DNA of 64,000 nucleotides from Gammaproteobacteria bacterium (GCA_030065815.1 JASJCU010000002.1:1-64000), one strand, 5' to 3'. Shown: positions 46,747-63,684, counted from the stretch's first letter. The notes: generated by a model from the letters alone, not told the origin. Numbers and translations: made by a program.

Positions 46747-49104
46747 ATGCAGTTCGGCAGCATCCGAAACGGCAGCAAGCCAGGCAACGGAAACGGCACC
46801 GCACGGCTCGCCACGGCGATCCAGTCCGATCGCGTCGACCTGCTCTACCGCGGCACCTTCGCGTCGCTGATCACATCGTTCGCGATCGCGGTGCTGTTGG
46901 TATTCCTGCACCGCACGCAGCACGCCATGGCCGGCGGCCTGGCATGGCTGGTCGTCATCAGCGGCCTGCTGCTCGGACGCCTGATCGCCGGCTGGCTGTA
47001 CCGTGTGCGTCGCGACCTGCTGTCGGACAGCGCCGCGTGGCTGCGGCTGTTTCGCAACGGCGCGAGCCTGACGGCCGGTGCCTGGGGCATTGCCGGCATC
47101 CTGTTCCTGCCCGGGCAGCAGCCGCTGCTGCAGGCGATGACGCTGATCATGCTCGCCGGCATCGCCGCCGCCGCACTGAGCGCGATGGCCGCGGATTTTC
47201 CGACCTACCGCAACTACGTCGTCCTGACCCTGTCGCCGCTGGTCGCGATCAACCTGCTGCGCGGCAGCGACGAGGAAAGGCTGGTCGGCGTCATGGCCCT
47301 GGTGCTGATGCTGTTCCTGCTGCGTTCCGGCCGGGCGACCGCCGCGGCGATCGAGAGCGCGCTGACCCTGCACCACGAGAATGCCGCGCTGGTCGATGAC
47401 CTGAGGAGCGAGAAGAATCGCGTCCTCAGCGATGCCGAGACGATGATGGGCACGGTGCTGTCGGCGTCGCCGATCGTACTCTGGGCGGTCGACAACGACG
47501 GCGTGATCACGTTCATGGAGGGTCGCCAGTTCACCGCGCAGACCGGCCACGACCTGCCCGAGATCGGCGACAACCTGTTCGACGCGTTTGCGACGCAGCC
47601 GCAGATCGCGTACGAGACCCAGCGCGCGCTGCGCGGCGAGGCTTTCGCCACCGAGGTCGAGCTGGACGGACACAGCTACGAGATCCACTACAACCCGATG
47701 CGCGACGACGCCGGCGCGCAGCAGGGCGCGATCGGCGTCGCAATCGACATCACCGATCGCATCGCGCACAAGCTGGAGCTGTCGCGGCGCGCCCACTACG
47801 ACGAACTCACGGGCCTGCCGAACCGCACGCTGATCATGAGCCAGATCGAGCACGCCTTCGACAACGCGCGGCGCCACAACTCGCACGTCGGCCTGTTCTT
47901 TCTCGACCTCGACAACTTCAAGACCGTCAACGACACGATGGGCCACAATGCCGGCGACGAACTGCTGCGCCTGGCCGCCGAGCGGCTCAACGACGCGGTA
48001 CGCCAGAACGACATGCCGGCGCGCCTCGGCGGCGACGAGTTCCTGGTCGTCAGCGAAGACATGCACCGTCCGGAGGACGCCGAGGTCATCGCCCACAAGA
48101 TCGCGCGCGTGTTCCAGCGCCCGTTCGTCGTCGAAAAACGCGAGGTCTATGCGACGACCAGCGTCGGCATCGCGATCTTCCCCGAGGACGGCACGACCGC
48201 CGAAGCACTGCTGCAGAGCGCCGACACGGCGATGTACCACGCCAAGACCGCGGGCAAGAACAAGTACCGTTTCTTCACCCGGCAGATGCAGGACACCGCG
48301 GAACGCCATATGGCGATGGAGACCGATCTGCGCAAGGCGCTGGCGCGCGACGAGCTGCGCCTGATGTACCAACCCAAGTACGACGCACGCAGCGGCCGGC
48401 TGCGCGGTGCCGAGGCACTGTTGCGCTGGGACTCACAGCGCCTCGGCCAGGTCTCGCCCGACGACTTCATCCCGGTCGCCGAGGTCGCCGGCCTGATGCC
48501 GCAGATCGGCGACTGGATATTGCGCACGGCGTGCGCCGAAGCCACCACCTGGCAGGCGCTCGCCGACACGCCGCTGCACGTCGCGATCAACGTCTCGCCG
48601 CAGCAGTTCCGCAACACCGACCTGCTCGCCAACGTCACGCAGGCACTGGTCGCAACCGAACTCCAACCGGGCCTGCTCGAACTCGAGATCACCGAGAGCG
48701 TACTGGTCGAGGACGCTCCGGAGACGATGGCGGCGTTCACGACCCTGTGCGAGATGGGCATAACGCTGGCCCTCGATGACTTTGGCACCGGCTACTCGTC
48801 GCTCAGCTACCTGAAGAAGTTCCCGATGCAGGTCCTCAAGATCGACAGGGCCTTCATCCAGGACCTCGGCAACGACGACGACAATGCCTCGCTGGTCGAT
48901 GCGATCATCGCGATGGCACACAGCCTGCGCATGGAAGTCGTCGCCGAGGGTGTCGAGACCGCGGAGCAGTATGCGTTTCTCAAGCAGCGCGACGTCGAGC
49001 TCGTGCAGGGGTTCCTGTTCTGTCGACCGGTCAGCGCCGACGCGTTCCGCACGCTGATCCGCGACGAGGCCAGCGGACGCACGCCGCAACCGCACGCCGT
49101 CTGA
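46747..49104 (+). CDS. Multi-TM sensor - PAS - GGDEF - EAL protein
   Basis: N-terminal multi-TM region, PAS-like 'SPIVLWAVDNDGVITFMEGRQF', GGDEF 'RLGGDEFLVVSED', EAL 'RGAEALLRWDSQRLG', 'LALDDFGTGYSSLSYLKKFPMQVLKID'. Confidence 0.94.
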   Translation: MQFGSIRNGSKPGNGNGTARLATAIQSDRVDLLYRGTFASLITSFAIAVLLVFLHRTQHAMAGGLAWLVVISGLLLGRLIAGWLYRVRRDLLSDSAAWLRLFRNGASLTAGAWGIAGILFLPGQQPLLQAMTLIMLAGIAAAALSAMAADFPTYRNYVVLTLSPLVAINLLRGSDEERLVGVMALVLMLFLLRSGRATAAAIESALTLHHENAALVDDLRSEKNRVLSDAETMMGTVLSASPIVLWAVDNDGVITFMEGRQFTAQTGHDLPEIGDNLFDAFATQPQIAYETQRALRGEAFATEVELDGHSYEIHYNPMRDDAGAQQGAIGVAIDITDRIAHKLELSRRAHYDELTGLPNRTLIMSQIEHAFDNARRHNSHVGLFFLDLDNFKTVNDTMGHNAGDELLRLAAERLNDAVRQNDMPARLGGDEFLVVSEDMHRPEDAEVIAHKIARVFQRPFVVEKREVYATTSVGIAIFPEDGTTAEALLQSADTAMYHAKTAGKNKYRFFTRQMQDTAERHMAMETDLRKALARDELRLMYQPKYDARSGRLRGAEALLRWDSQRLGQVSPDDFIPVAEVAGLMPQIGDWILRTACAEATTWQALADTPLHVAINVSPQQFRNTDLLANVTQALVATELQPGLLELEITESVLVEDAPETMAAFTTLCEMGITLALDDFGTGYSSLSYLKKFPMQVLKIDRAFIQDLGNDDDNASLVDAIIAMAHSLRMEVVAEGVETAEQYAFLKQRDVELVQGFLFCRPVSADAFRTLIRDEASGRTPQPHAV

Positions 49105-49507
49105 GCGGGTCACCGCGCACCGTGTGCGGTGATGGCGGCGCGCCACAGACCGGCAACACCGACGATCGGTTCGGCACGATTTGCCACTGTACGCGGCTGC
49201 AGCCGCGCACGCGTCACACCAGGTCAGCACGACCATGGCCCGCGGGCATGGCCGCCGTCAGTGCGCCGGCGCCGGGCAGCGGAGGCGGGGAGCGGGCAGC
49301 GGCTGGCCCTGGCAGGTAGCACTGTCACGCGGCACCCTCCGAGACGCACTCCGACGACCCGGCTGACGGCAGCGGCATGCCCGGCGACATATCGGGCCGC
49401 AGCGCCTTTGCCGGCCCGGCGATCACGGAGCGGATCCACAGGCTTGTCGACTGGCGGCGCAACCGGCCCGACTACGGGACCAAGGTCGCGGCGGACGGCT
49501 CTTGCGC

Positions 49508-51727
49508 TTACTTCAACGAGTCGGCCAGCCGGTCGAGACTGGCGACCACTTGGTCGGACAGGGTCTGCACGCGCGCATAGCCCTGCTCGGCGGCACGCAT
49601 GTCGCCGCGCTCCTTGGCCTCGACGACCTCGCGGATCGCCTGGTGGATCTCGCGGTGCGGCGGCTCGATGGCCTTGAAGTCGGCGCTGGCGCCGAAGCGC
49701 TGCATGCCCTCGGCGTAGTACCACTTGCCGAGGTCGCAGTGCTCGTGCGATGCCACCTGCTGTGAGCTCAGCTCGCTGTGGCCGTCGAGGAAGCTGCGCA
49801 GCCGACCCTTCCAGTCGAAGTGCGCGGCCTTGGCCTGTGACAGCACCAGCAGCTCGTCGTTCTCGAAACGAAAATGCTTGAGTTCATGGGTCACGCCGGC
49901 CATCGCCTCGGCGAGACGACCGGCGAGATCGGTCGTCGTGTCGGCATGCGCCGTCGTGCCCTGGGCGAGCTGGTCGATCTCGACGACGTTGCCGGAGATA
50001 TCGGCGACCACCGCCGACTGCTCCTCGGCGGCCGTCGCGATCTGCGTCGTCATGCCGTTGATCGTGCCGATCGCATCGGTGATCCGTGCCAGGGCCTCGC
50101 CGGCCTGGCCGGCCTGGGCCACGGTCTCGCCGATCCGCGCCTGGCCGTGTTCGATCATGCCGACCGCCGATTCGGCCTGTTCCTGCAGGCGGACGATCAG
50201 GTCCTGGATCTCGCTGGTCGACTGCTGCGAGCGGTGCGCGAGCGTGCGTACCTCGTCGGCGACGACCGCGAAGCCGCGCCCCTGCTCGCCGGCGCGCGCC
50301 GCCTCGATCGCGGCGTTGAGCGCCAGCAGGTTGGTCTGCTCGGCGATGCTGCGGATCACGTCGAGGATGCCGCCGATGTTATCGGTCTCGGCGCGCAGGC
50401 TGGTGATCGTCGACGCGGCGGCGTCGAACTCGCGGGCGAAGGTGTTGATCGACGCGATGCTCTGCTCGACGGTCTCGCGGCCCTGCACGGCGACGCTGTC
50501 GGCCTCGCTCGACGACGCGGCGACGCGACTGGCGCCGGTCGCGACCTCGCGCGCGGTCGCCGACATCTCCTCGGTCGCGACAACGACGGCCTGGGTGTTG
50601 CCGCGCAGGCGCTGCATGCTGTCGTCGGTCGCGCCGGCGGCCTCGCTGACCTTGCTGGTGGTCTCGCTGAGTACGGTCGACATGCCGGCGATGCGCTTGA
50701 GCATGTCGTGGATCTTGCCAGCGAATTCATTGAACGCCGACGCCAGGTCGGCGAACTCGTCGCCGCCGCCGACGTCCATGCGCCGCGTCAGGTCGCCGTC
50801 GCCCTGCGCGATCGCGCACATGTTGTGGGCGACCTGCGATGCGCGGTGCGAGATGCTCCAGCCGAGCCATGACAGCCACGCGGCGACGGCCAGGATGATC
50901 GCGGCCAGCGCACCGTACAGCACGACATCGATACGCGACGACGCAGCGGCGATCTGGGTGCCGAGCTCGGCCTCGAATGCCTGGAGTTCGGCCTCGACCG
51001 CGTGCACGGTCTTGCGCAGCTCGCCGAGCGCGCCGTCCTTGTGGCTCAGGCCGAGTTCGCGCTCGGCGTCGACCAGGGCCAGGAAGCCGGCCCGGTAGGC
51101 GTCCATGAAGCCACTCGCCTGCGCGCGCACATCGCCCGCCATCGCGGCGGTTGTCAACGCGGCCTGCATGCTGCCGAAGCTGTTGTCGAACTTGTCGAGA
51201 TACTTGGTGTCGCGGCGCAGCATGAAGTCCTTCTCGGCGCGCCGCAGCATCAGCATATGGCTGGTCAGCTCGAAGTCACCCAGTGCCTTGAAGATCGCCT
51301 CGGCGTCGTGCACCGCCTCGCGCAGCCTGCCGTAGAGGCCGTCCTTGGCGTGTAGGCCGATCCTGTGCTGCAGCCTGACGACGTCGTCGAACAGCCCCCG
51401 GTACGCGGCGCCGCCGGCGCGCACGCGGTCGACCGCCGTCGACGCGATGGCCAGCTCGGCGAGCAGCGTGTCGAGCTCACCGAGGTGCGCCTCGACCTCG
51501 CCGTAGGTCGCGTCGAACTTGTCGACATAGGCGTTGTCGCGGCGGGCCAGGAAGTCCTTCTCGTGGCGCCGCAGCTCCAGCATGTGGGTTTCGATCTCGG
51601 CGACCTGGTAGCGGCTCGCCGACAGGCGTTCGTAGGCGAGCACCTGCAGGTGGGTGATGACGCCGAGCAGCACGAGCAACAGCGTGACCACGACGACGGT
51701 GGCGATCATCTTGAATTTGACAGGCAT
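49508..51727 (-). CDS. Methyl-accepting chemotaxis protein with C-terminal CZB domain
   Basis: TM, helical sensor, HAMP, MCP hairpin '[38 protein letters not shown]', C-terminal '[29 protein letters not shown]' CZB motif. Confidence 0.93.
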   Translation of the reverse strand: MPVKFKMIATVVVVTLLLVLLGVITHLQVLAYERLSASRYQVAEIETHMLELRRHEKDFLARRDNAYVDKFDATYGEVEAHLGELDTLLAELAIASTAVDRVRAGGAAYRGLFDDVVRLQHRIGLHAKDGLYGRLREAVHDAEAIFKALGDFELTSHMLMLRRAEKDFMLRRDTKYLDKFDNSFGSMQAALTTAAMAGDVRAQASGFMDAYRAGFLALVDAERELGLSHKDGALGELRKTVHAVEAELQAFEAELGTQIAAASSRIDVVLYGALAAIILAVAAWLSWLGWSISHRASQVAHNMCAIAQGDGDLTRRMDVGGGDEFADLASAFNEFAGKIHDMLKRIAGMSTVLSETTSKVSEAAGATDDSMQRLRGNTQAVVVATEEMSATAREVATGASRVAASSSEADSVAVQGRETVEQSIASINTFAREFDAAASTITSLRAETDNIGGILDVIRSIAEQTNLLALNAAIEAARAGEQGRGFAVVADEVRTLAHRSQQSTSEIQDLIVRLQEQAESAVGMIEHGQARIGETVAQAGQAGEALARITDAIGTINGMTTQIATAAEEQSAVVADISGNVVEIDQLAQGTTAHADTTTDLAGRLAEAMAGVTHELKHFRFENDELLVLSQAKAAHFDWKGRLRSFLDGHSELSSQQVASHEHCDLGKWYYAEGMQRFGASADFKAIEPPHREIHQAIREVVEAKERGDMRAAEQGYARVQTLSDQVVASLDRLADSLK

Positions 51728-51861
51728 TGCGGTCACTCCCGCGTGGTTTGTCGCGCCCACGCATGATCAAGTGCACGGCTTCCGCTGCGGCACAGAAAGA
51801 AAATTCGTTATCCGACAACCGACTTATCGGTTTTTGTCCGTGTTTCTTGAGGGGGGTGTTA

Positions 51862-53277
51862 CTAACCGGGCTTTCTGTCGTCGGCGGGCAGCGCGACCCG
51901 CGTCGCCGGGACGATGTCGCGTAGCAGGGTAGCCAGCGTCGCGCTGGCCTCGGGGTCGCCGTGGATCAGGCGGATCTCGCCGGGCAGGCGCTGCATATCG
52001 CGCACGAAGGCGACCAGGCCGGCCTGATCGGCGTGCGCCGAGTAGCCGGAGATCGTGTGCACCCGGGCGCGGATGTCGATACGCTCGTCGCCGAAATCGA
52101 CGTAGCCGCCGTGCGGTCCGTACTGCTGGATCGCCCGGCCCGGCGTGCCCCTGGCCTGGTAGCCAACGAACAGGATGTCGTGCCTGGGGTTGCCGAGCAT
52201 GGCCTTGAGGTAGTTGACGATGCGCCCGCCGGCGCACATGCCGCTGGCCGCGAGCACGACGACCGGGCGCTCGCTGCGGTCGAGGTAGTCGACCAGGCGC
52301 ATGTGGTCGGCGTGGCTGTCGATCGTCGTCAACTGCTCGAAATTCAGCGGATGCCGGCCATCTTCGAGACGCGCGCGCGCCTCGTCGTCCCAATGCGGGC
52401 GCAACTCGCGGTACAGCCTGGTGAACTTGGCCGCCATCGGCGAGTCGAGGATGATCTCGACATCGTCCCAGGCCAGCCCGTTGGCGGCTTCGCTACCCTG
52501 GTTGCGGTGCAGGATGTCCTCGAGCTCGTACAACAGCTCCTGGGTGCGGCCGATGCTGAACGCCGGGATCAGCACGGTTCCGCGGTCGGCGAGTGCATGT
52601 CGCAGGACCTGTTCGAGGGCATCCTGGCGCTGCTCGCGGCGCTCGTGGTTGCGGTCGCCGTAGGTGCTCTCCATGACCAGCACGTCGCACGACTCGGGCT
52701 GATCGGGCGCACGCAACAGCGGCGTGTCGCGGTTACCGAGGTCGCCGGAGAAGATCACGTGGCGCGCGGCGTCGCCGCTGCCGACGCGGCAGTCGACCCA
52801 CGCCGAGCCGAGGATATGCCCGGCGCGGCGGAACTGGACCGCCAGCGGCACGTCGCCGTCGACGTCGATCGCCTGCCACTGACCGAACGCCACCGGCCGG
52901 ATCATGCGCTCGAGCCTGGCCATGACCTTGCGGATCAGCGACCTGTTGCGCGTGACGCCGATCTTCAGCGCATCCTCGAGGACCACCGGCAACAGCTTCG
53001 CCGACGGTGGCGTGCAGTAGATCGGCCCGTTGAAGCCGGCCGCGAGCAGGTACGGGATACGGCCGACGTGGTCGATGTGGACATGGGTGACGATCAACGC
53101 CCGCACCCGGTCGATCGGGAACTCGATCGCGAGCTGCTCGGCATGCGCGCCCTTGCCGGACGTCTCGGCGCCCTGGAACAGCCCGCAGTCGATCAGGATC
53201 GCGTCGGCGGTGCCCGGGCGCAGCTCGTGGCACGAGCCGGTGACGCCGCCAACGGCGCCATGGTGCAGGATCTTCAT
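51862..53277 (-). CDS. MBL-fold / beta-CASP metallo-hydrolase (RNA-processing exonuclease family)
   Basis: 'ALIVTHVHIDHVGRIPYLLAAGF', 'PVVVLAASGMCAGGRIVNYLKAMLGNPRHDILFVGYQARGTPGRAI', 'SGYSAHADQAGL'. Confidence 0.93.
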   Translation of the reverse strand: MKILHHGAVGGVTGSCHELRPGTADAILIDCGLFQGAETSGKGAHAEQLAIEFPIDRVRALIVTHVHIDHVGRIPYLLAAGFNGPIYCTPPSAKLLPVVLEDALKIGVTRNRSLIRKVMARLERMIRPVAFGQWQAIDVDGDVPLAVQFRRAGHILGSAWVDCRVGSGDAARHVIFSGDLGNRDTPLLRAPDQPESCDVLVMESTYGDRNHERREQRQDALEQVLRHALADRGTVLIPAFSIGRTQELLYELEDILHRNQGSEAANGLAWDDVEIILDSPMAAKFTRLYRELRPHWDDEARARLEDGRHPLNFEQLTTIDSHADHMRLVDYLDRSERPVVVLAASGMCAGGRIVNYLKAMLGNPRHDILFVGYQARGTPGRAIQQYGPHGGYVDFGDERIDIRARVHTISGYSAHADQAGLVAFVRDMQRLPGEIRLIHGDPEASATLATLLRDIVPATRVALPADDRKPG

Positions 53278-53313
53278 AACGCCTCTACAACGATTCTAGG
53301 ATCTGACACCGAG

Positions 53314-53477
53314 TTGGGAACGCAAAGGCCGCAAATCTCAAAGAACACAAAGAACCCTTTTGCGCGCGGCACTTGCCGTGATCGCTAAACGAGTCAACCC
53401 CGGCATACGCCGCATCTCAAAGTCAAAGAAAACTCTGCGACCTTTGCGTCTTTGCGGCCTTTGCGTTCGATACTCCC
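53314..53477. repeat. Intergenic inverted-repeat element with perfect 18-bp arms
   Basis: GAACGCAAAGGCCGCAAA at 53318-53335 is the exact reverse complement of TTTGCGGCCTTTGCGTTC at 53451-53468. Confidence 0.85.
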
Positions 53478-53495
53478 AACCCGAAACGGCACGCC

Positions 53496-56312
<2,817 letters not shown>

Positions 56313-56350
56313 GGTCTCGGGACCCGGTACTCGGTCATGGTGGATGGATG

Positions 56351-57307
56351 TCAGACGGACTCGGAATGTGCGACGCGATCAATGCGGTGGATCTCGCGGG
56401 CGCGCTCGACGTCGCGCCCGATCTGTGCGCGCAGCGCGTCGAACGATTCGAACTTGTGCTCGTCGCGGATGCGGGCGACGAAGTCGACCTCGACATGCCG
56501 ACCGTACACGTCGGCGTCGTAGTCGAACAGGTGCACCTCGAGCAGCAGGCGGTCGTCGCCGTCGAGGGTCGGCCGGCTGCCGATGTTGGCCACGCCCGGC
56601 AGCGGCCGGTCGTCGAGGCAGTAGACCAGCACCGCGTAGACGCCGCGCAGCGGTGTCGAGCGGCGCAGCAGACCGATGTTCATCGTCGGGAAACCGATCG
56701 TGCGGCCGCGCTTGTTGCCGTGCGCGACGCGCCCGGCGATCCGGTAACGGCGCCCGAGGCAGCGCGCGGCATGCGCGAGGTCGCCGGCCTGCAGCGCCTC
56801 ACGGACGCGCGTGCTGCTGATGCGCTCGCCGTCTTCGGCGACCGTGGCCAGGCTCTCGACCACGAAGCCGTGCTCGGCGCCCATGCGCTCGAGCATCGCG
56901 AAGTCGCCGACCCGGCCGCTACCGAAACGGAAGTCGTCACCGACATAGAGGTGGCGGATGCCGAGCTTGTCGACCAGCACGCCGCGCACGAAATCCTCGG
57001 CACCGACTGCAGCGAACGCGGCGTCGAAGCGCACCAGCAATACGCGGTCGATGCCGCAGCCGGCGATCGCCTCGAGTTTCTCGCGCAGCCGCGTCAGCCG
57101 CGCCGGCGCCTGCTCGGGGCGGAAGAACTCCATCGGCTGCGGCTCGAAGATGATCACCAGCGACGGCAGGCCGGCGTCGCGGGCGCGCGCCGTCAGCGCC
57201 GCCAGTACCGCCTGGTGGCCGATGTGGACGCCGTCGAAGTTGCCGATCGTGGCCACGCAGTCACGGTGTTCAGCGCGCAGATTGTGCAGGCCCCGGATCA
57301 GAAGCAC
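56351..57307 (-). CDS. ribF: Bifunctional riboflavin kinase/FAD synthetase
   Basis: '[18 protein letters not shown]', '[49 protein letters not shown]'. Confidence 0.97.
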   Translation of the reverse strand: MLLIRGLHNLRAEHRDCVATIGNFDGVHIGHQAVLAALTARARDAGLPSLVIIFEPQPMEFFRPEQAPARLTRLREKLEAIAGCGIDRVLLVRFDAAFAAVGAEDFVRGVLVDKLGIRHLYVGDDFRFGSGRVGDFAMLERMGAEHGFVVESLATVAEDGERISSTRVREALQAGDLAHAARCLGRRYRIAGRVAHGNKRGRTIGFPTMNIGLLRRSTPLRGVYAVLVYCLDDRPLPGVANIGSRPTLDGDDRLLLEVHLFDYDADVYGRHVEVDFVARIRDEHKFESFDALRAQIGRDVERAREIHRIDRVAHSESV

Positions 57308-57402
57308 GGGCGTACGACCGCCTGGTCAAGGAAAACAAGCGTCTGATTATATCGGCACGCGCGGCTGCGGCGTAACCCGCGCCGGCAGCACGGCGGGCCG
57401 CA

Positions 57403-57442
57403 AAAACAATACCCGGCAGCGTCCGTGCTGCCGGGTATTTCC
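57403..57442 (-). terminator. Rho-independent terminator on the minus strand, 5' of ribF
   Basis: Minus strand AATACCCGGCAGC-ACGGAC-GCTGCCGGGTATTGTTTTTG. Confidence 0.75.
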
Positions 57443-57864
57443 ACCGAGGTCTGGTGTCGATCCGTCCTGGATCCCGCGACATCCCTGTCTACCGGTACGT
57501 CCTGTACGTGCACGTCGTCCTTGAAGGTGGTGGCAGAATTGTCGACGCCGCCGCGGCGCCGCTGAATGGCCGAAAGCCGCCAGTGCTGTAGGGATTTTCC
57601 CAGCGTGCTGTCCCACCGACGACCGGTCGTTCGGTGTCGCTGCATTGGCCGACGCCCCGGCGCGCGGGCGGCGGCCGGCCGATGCCAGCGCGAGCGCCGG
57701 CACCGATACCGCAAGTCATTGAGAGAGCAACCAAAGGCAACGCCACCCGGGTGTCTCTGCGGTATCGCGTTCAGCGCCGCTGGCGTCACCGTCGGCGCGC
57801 GAACCCGCCGTGCACAGACACCAAGGCCGCGTACCGACTGCCGAGTCGACCGCCGGACAGGTCG

Positions 57865-58338
57865 CTAGGACGGCGCATCACTGCGGTCACCGAGCACGGC
57901 ATCGATCAGCAGCAGGACCACGCCGAGCGTGATCGCGCTGTCGGCGACGTTGAACGACGGCCAGTACCAGTCCTGCCAGTGCCATTGCAGGAAGTCGACG
58001 ACCTTGCCCAACCAGACGCGATCGATGATGTTGCCGATCGCTCCGCCGATTACCAGCGCGAGGCCGTAGCCGGTCAGGCGCTCGCCGGGCTGCAGGCGAC
58101 GCAGCCAGACCACCATGACGGTCGTGACGACGACGCCGAGCGAGATGAAGAACCAGCGCTGCCAACCGCCGGCATCGGCGAGGAAGCTGAACGCGGCGCC
58201 GGTGTTGTAGACCAGCGTCAGGTTGAACACCGGCCACACGACCAGGACCTCGTACTCGTCGAACGTCGCCATGATCCAGAACTTGGTGATCTGGTCGACG
58301 GCGACGACCAGTCCGCTCAACCATAACAGGCGCGACAT
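57865..58338 (-). CDS. lspA: Lipoprotein signal peptidase
   Basis: 'AVDQITKFWIM', 'VYNTGAAFSFL', 'GGAIGNIIDRVWLGKVVDFL', 'FNVADSAITLGV'. Confidence 0.97.
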   Translation of the reverse strand: MSRLLWLSGLVVAVDQITKFWIMATFDEYEVLVVWPVFNLTLVYNTGAAFSFLADAGGWQRWFFISLGVVVTTVMVVWLRRLQPGERLTGYGLALVIGGAIGNIIDRVWLGKVVDFLQWHWQDWYWPSFNVADSAITLGVVLLLIDAVLGDRSDAPS

Positions 58339-59882
58339 CAGACGGCCCCGCTGCCGCGCAGGTCGCGCGGGCGCACGCCGGCGACGAACAGCACCGCGAA
58401 ATACACCGCCATCGCCGCGACGATCAGCCCGCCGAGCCGGCCGACGCGGTCGATTCGCCCGGCCTCGACCCACCAGTCGAGCTGCGGCGACGACCACGCC
58501 AGCAGTGCGCCCATCAACAGCGCCGCCGCGCCGACCTGCAGCCCCAGGCGCAGCCAGCCCTGCAGCGGTCGGTAGGCCTGCGCGGCACGCAGGCCACGCA
58601 GCAGCAGGAATGCGTTCAGATAGGCCGCCAGGCTGGTAGCCAGCGCCAGGCCGGCGTGCTGCAGCGGGAAGATCAGCAGCAGGTTCAGCACCATGTTGAC
58701 GAGCATCGCGATCACGCCGATGCGCACCGGGGTGCGCGTGTCCTGGCGCGCGTAGAAACCGGGCGCCAGCACCTTGATCAGGATGAACGCCAACAGGCCC
58801 AGCGAATAGGCCATCAGGCTGCGCTCGGCCATCGCGACATCGTGGGCGTCGAACACGTCCGACTGGAACAGCGTCGCGATCATCGGTCCGGCGAGCAGGA
58901 TCAGGCCGATCGCCGCCGGCACGCCGAACATCACGGTCATGCGCAGCCCCCAGTCTAGCGTACGGCTGAACGTCACGCCGTCGGCCTCGGCCTGGCGACG
59001 CGACAGCTTGGGCAGGATCACCGTCGACAGCGCGACACCGAGGATGCCGAGCGGGAACTCCATCAGGCGGTCGGAGTAGTACAGCCACGAGATGCTGCCG
59101 GAGACCAGGAACGACGCCAGCACGGTATCGAACAACAGGTTGATCTGCGTGACCGATACCGCGAACAGCGCCGGCAGCATCAGCGTCAGTATGCGGCGCA
59201 CGCCCGGGTCGCCGAAATCCGGCCGCGGTCGCGGCAGCAGCTTCACCTGGTTGAGGAACGGCAGCTGGAACGTGAACTGGGTGATGCCGGCGACCAGCAC
59301 CCCCCAGGCCAGCGCGACGATGCTGCCGTCGAGCAGCGGCGCCAGGCCGAGCGCGGCGCCGATCAGGCAGACGTTGAGCAGCACCGGCGTGAACGCCGGC
59401 ACCGCGAAGCGGTCGTGGGCGTTGAGGATGCCGCCGGCGAACGCCGTCATCGAGATGAAGAACAGGTATGGGAACGTCAGGCGCAGCATCTCGGCGGCCA
59501 GCGCGAGCTTGTCGCTGTCGCCGTCGAGCACCCAACCGAACGCGAACACCGAGACGAACAGCGGCGCGGCGACGACGCCGACCAGAGAGACCGCGAGCGT
59601 GACCAGGCCGAGGCTGCCGGCGACATGATCGACGAAGTCCTTGAGCTCGCGGTAGTCGCGCTGCGTGCGGTACTCGCTCAAGACCGGCACGAACGCGGTC
59701 GCGAATGCGCCTTCGGCGAACAGCCGGCGCAGGAAGTTGGGGATCTTGAAGGCGACGAAAAAGGCGTCGGTGTGCGCATTGGCGCCGAACACCTGGGCGA
59801 AAACCAGGTCGCGTACGAAGCCCAGGACCCGCGACAGAAAGGTATGGCCGCCGACGGTCGAAAGGGGTCTGAGCAGGGACAG
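58338..59882 (-). CDS. murJ: Lipid II flippase MurJ (probable CTG start)
   Basis: Manual extension of the 58338..59792 ORF: (M)[73 protein letters not shown] at 59882-59880 with GGAGG at 59895-59891. Confidence 0.93.
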   Translation of the reverse strand: MSLLRPLSTVGGHTFLSRVLGFVRDLVFAQVFGANAHTDAFFVAFKIPNFLRRLFAEGAFATAFVPVLSEYRTQRDYRELKDFVDHVAGSLGLVTLAVSLVGVVAAPLFVSVFAFGWVLDGDSDKLALAAEMLRLTFPYLFFISMTAFAGGILNAHDRFAVPAFTPVLLNVCLIGAALGLAPLLDGSIVALAWGVLVAGITQFTFQLPFLNQVKLLPRPRPDFGDPGVRRILTLMLPALFAVSVTQINLLFDTVLASFLVSGSISWLYYSDRLMEFPLGILGVALSTVILPKLSRRQAEADGVTFSRTLDWGLRMTVMFGVPAAIGLILLAGPMIATLFQSDVFDAHDVAMAERSLMAYSLGLLAFILIKVLAPGFYARQDTRTPVRIGVIAMLVNMVLNLLLIFPLQHAGLALATSLAAYLNAFLLLRGLRAAQAYRPLQGWLRLGLQVGAAALLMGALLAWSSPQLDWWVEAGRIDRVGRLGGLIVAAMAVYFAVLFVAGVRPRDLRGSGAV

Positions 59883-60017
59883 CGTGGTTTCCTCCGGAAA
59901 GCGGCGATTATAGAGGCTGTAGTCGCGCAGTTGGGAGGTCCCTGCGCCTTGACAGGCCCGGCGGAGATCACCATAATTCGCGGTCTTTCGAAAAGCCGAT
60001 GTCCCAGGAGAGCTGAA

Positions 60018-60278
60018 TTGGCCAACTCAGTACAAGCCCGCAAGCGCGCGCGCCAGGCCGAGAAGCGTCGCCAGCACAATGCCGGTCGCCGCAGCATGAT
60101 GCGCACCGAGCTCAAGAAGGTCGACGCCGCGATCGCCGCCGGCGACAAGTCCGCTGCCGAGGACGCCTACAAGTCGGCGGTACCGGTGCTCGACAGCCTG
60201 GCGACCAAGGGCCTGATCCACAAGAACAAGGCCGCACGCCACAAGAGCCGGCTGAACGCCAAGATCCGCGCGCTGTAA
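60018..60278 (+). CDS. rpsT: 30S ribosomal protein S20 (TTG start)
   Basis: (M)[38 protein letters not shown]..; 'AGGAGAGC' SD before TTG. Confidence 0.97.
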   Translation: MANSVQARKRARQAEKRRQHNAGRRSMMRTELKKVDAAIAAGDKSAAEDAYKSAVPVLDSLATKGLIHKNKAARHKSRLNAKIRAL

Positions 60279-60303
60279 CGGCGCCCTGGCGACCGAAACG
60301 ACA

Positions 60304-60332
60304 GAAGCCGGCCATAGCGCCGGCTTTTTTCC
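60304..60332 (+). terminator. rpsT rho-independent terminator
   Basis: AAGCCGGC-loop-GCCGGCTTTTTT. Confidence 0.85.
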
Positions 60333-60511
60333 TGGCCGAGGCCTGACAGCACTGTAGGCTTTTTCCTACACCACGACCCGATCCAGGTTATTCCCACGCC
60401 GGGTGTGGGTATTGGAGAATGTATCTGTCGTCCACAAGGATGCAAAGGACTGTCAATTGCGCCCGGAGGCGCCGCAGGGACCAAGGATTTGCCAACCAAG
60501 CCTGACGACAC

Positions 60512-60548
60512 TAAACCCCGAGCGTAGGGATGCGTTCGGGGTTTTTTC
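60512..60548 (+). terminator. Second + strand rho-independent terminator
   Basis: AACCCCGAGCG-TAGGGA-TGCGTTCGGGGTTTTTT. Confidence 0.8.
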
Positions 60549-60826
60549 TGCGCGCCGTTGGAACAGGCCCGGGCCCGCCCTTTGTACGCGCATTCGGCCA
60601 ACCTGGGTGTTCACCGCCGCCGTGGCGCCGACCCGAAGCGCGAGCCATAGCCGCAGCCGTGGCCTGAGTGACAGCCAGGCCGCAGCCAGCGAGAAACCGC
60701 AGGCCTACGCACAGCACGGCGCGGGGTGGCAACGGCAAGGTCCGGTTGTTCGCCGCAGCTGACGAAAACCATAGAAGTGTCCGATCGGCACAGGGCTGGC
60801 GCTGGTCGGCCCAGGCCATACGCCGG

Positions 60827-63356
<2,530 letters not shown>

Positions 63357-63369
63357 GCTCTGCTACTCC

Positions 63370-63684
63370 TCAACCGGCGCTGATACCGGTGACTTCGATC
63401 TCGGTGAATGCCTGGCGATGGCCCTGACGCTTCAGGTGGTGCTTGCGACGACGGAACTTGATGATCCTGACCTTCTTGCCGCGACCGTGCGCCTTGACCG
63501 TCGCCGTGACCCTGCCACCGTCGACGTACGGCGAACCGACCTTGATGTCGTCGCCGTCGGCGACCATCAGGACCTTGTCGAGTTCGACGCTGGCGCCCTC
63601 GTCGGCCTCGATCTTCTCGATCTTGAGCGTCGAGCCCTGGGCGACCCGGTATTGTTTGCCCCCGGTCTGGATGACGGCGTACAT
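63370..63684 (-). CDS. rplU: 50S ribosomal protein L21
   Basis: '[44 protein letters not shown]'. Confidence 0.98.
   Translation of the reverse strand: MYAVIQTGGKQYRVAQGSTLKIEKIEADEGASVELDKVLMVADGDDIKVGSPYVDGGRVTATVKAHGRGKKVRIIKFRRRKHHLKRQGHRQAFTEIEVTGISAG

Noticed and set aside
46702-48372. 556-aa minus-strand ORF
   Set aside because: Antisense to the GGDEF-EAL gene, biased composition.
60018-60020. TTG start of rpsT as an anomaly
   Set aside because: E. coli rpsT also uses UUG, so this is a known feature of the gene.
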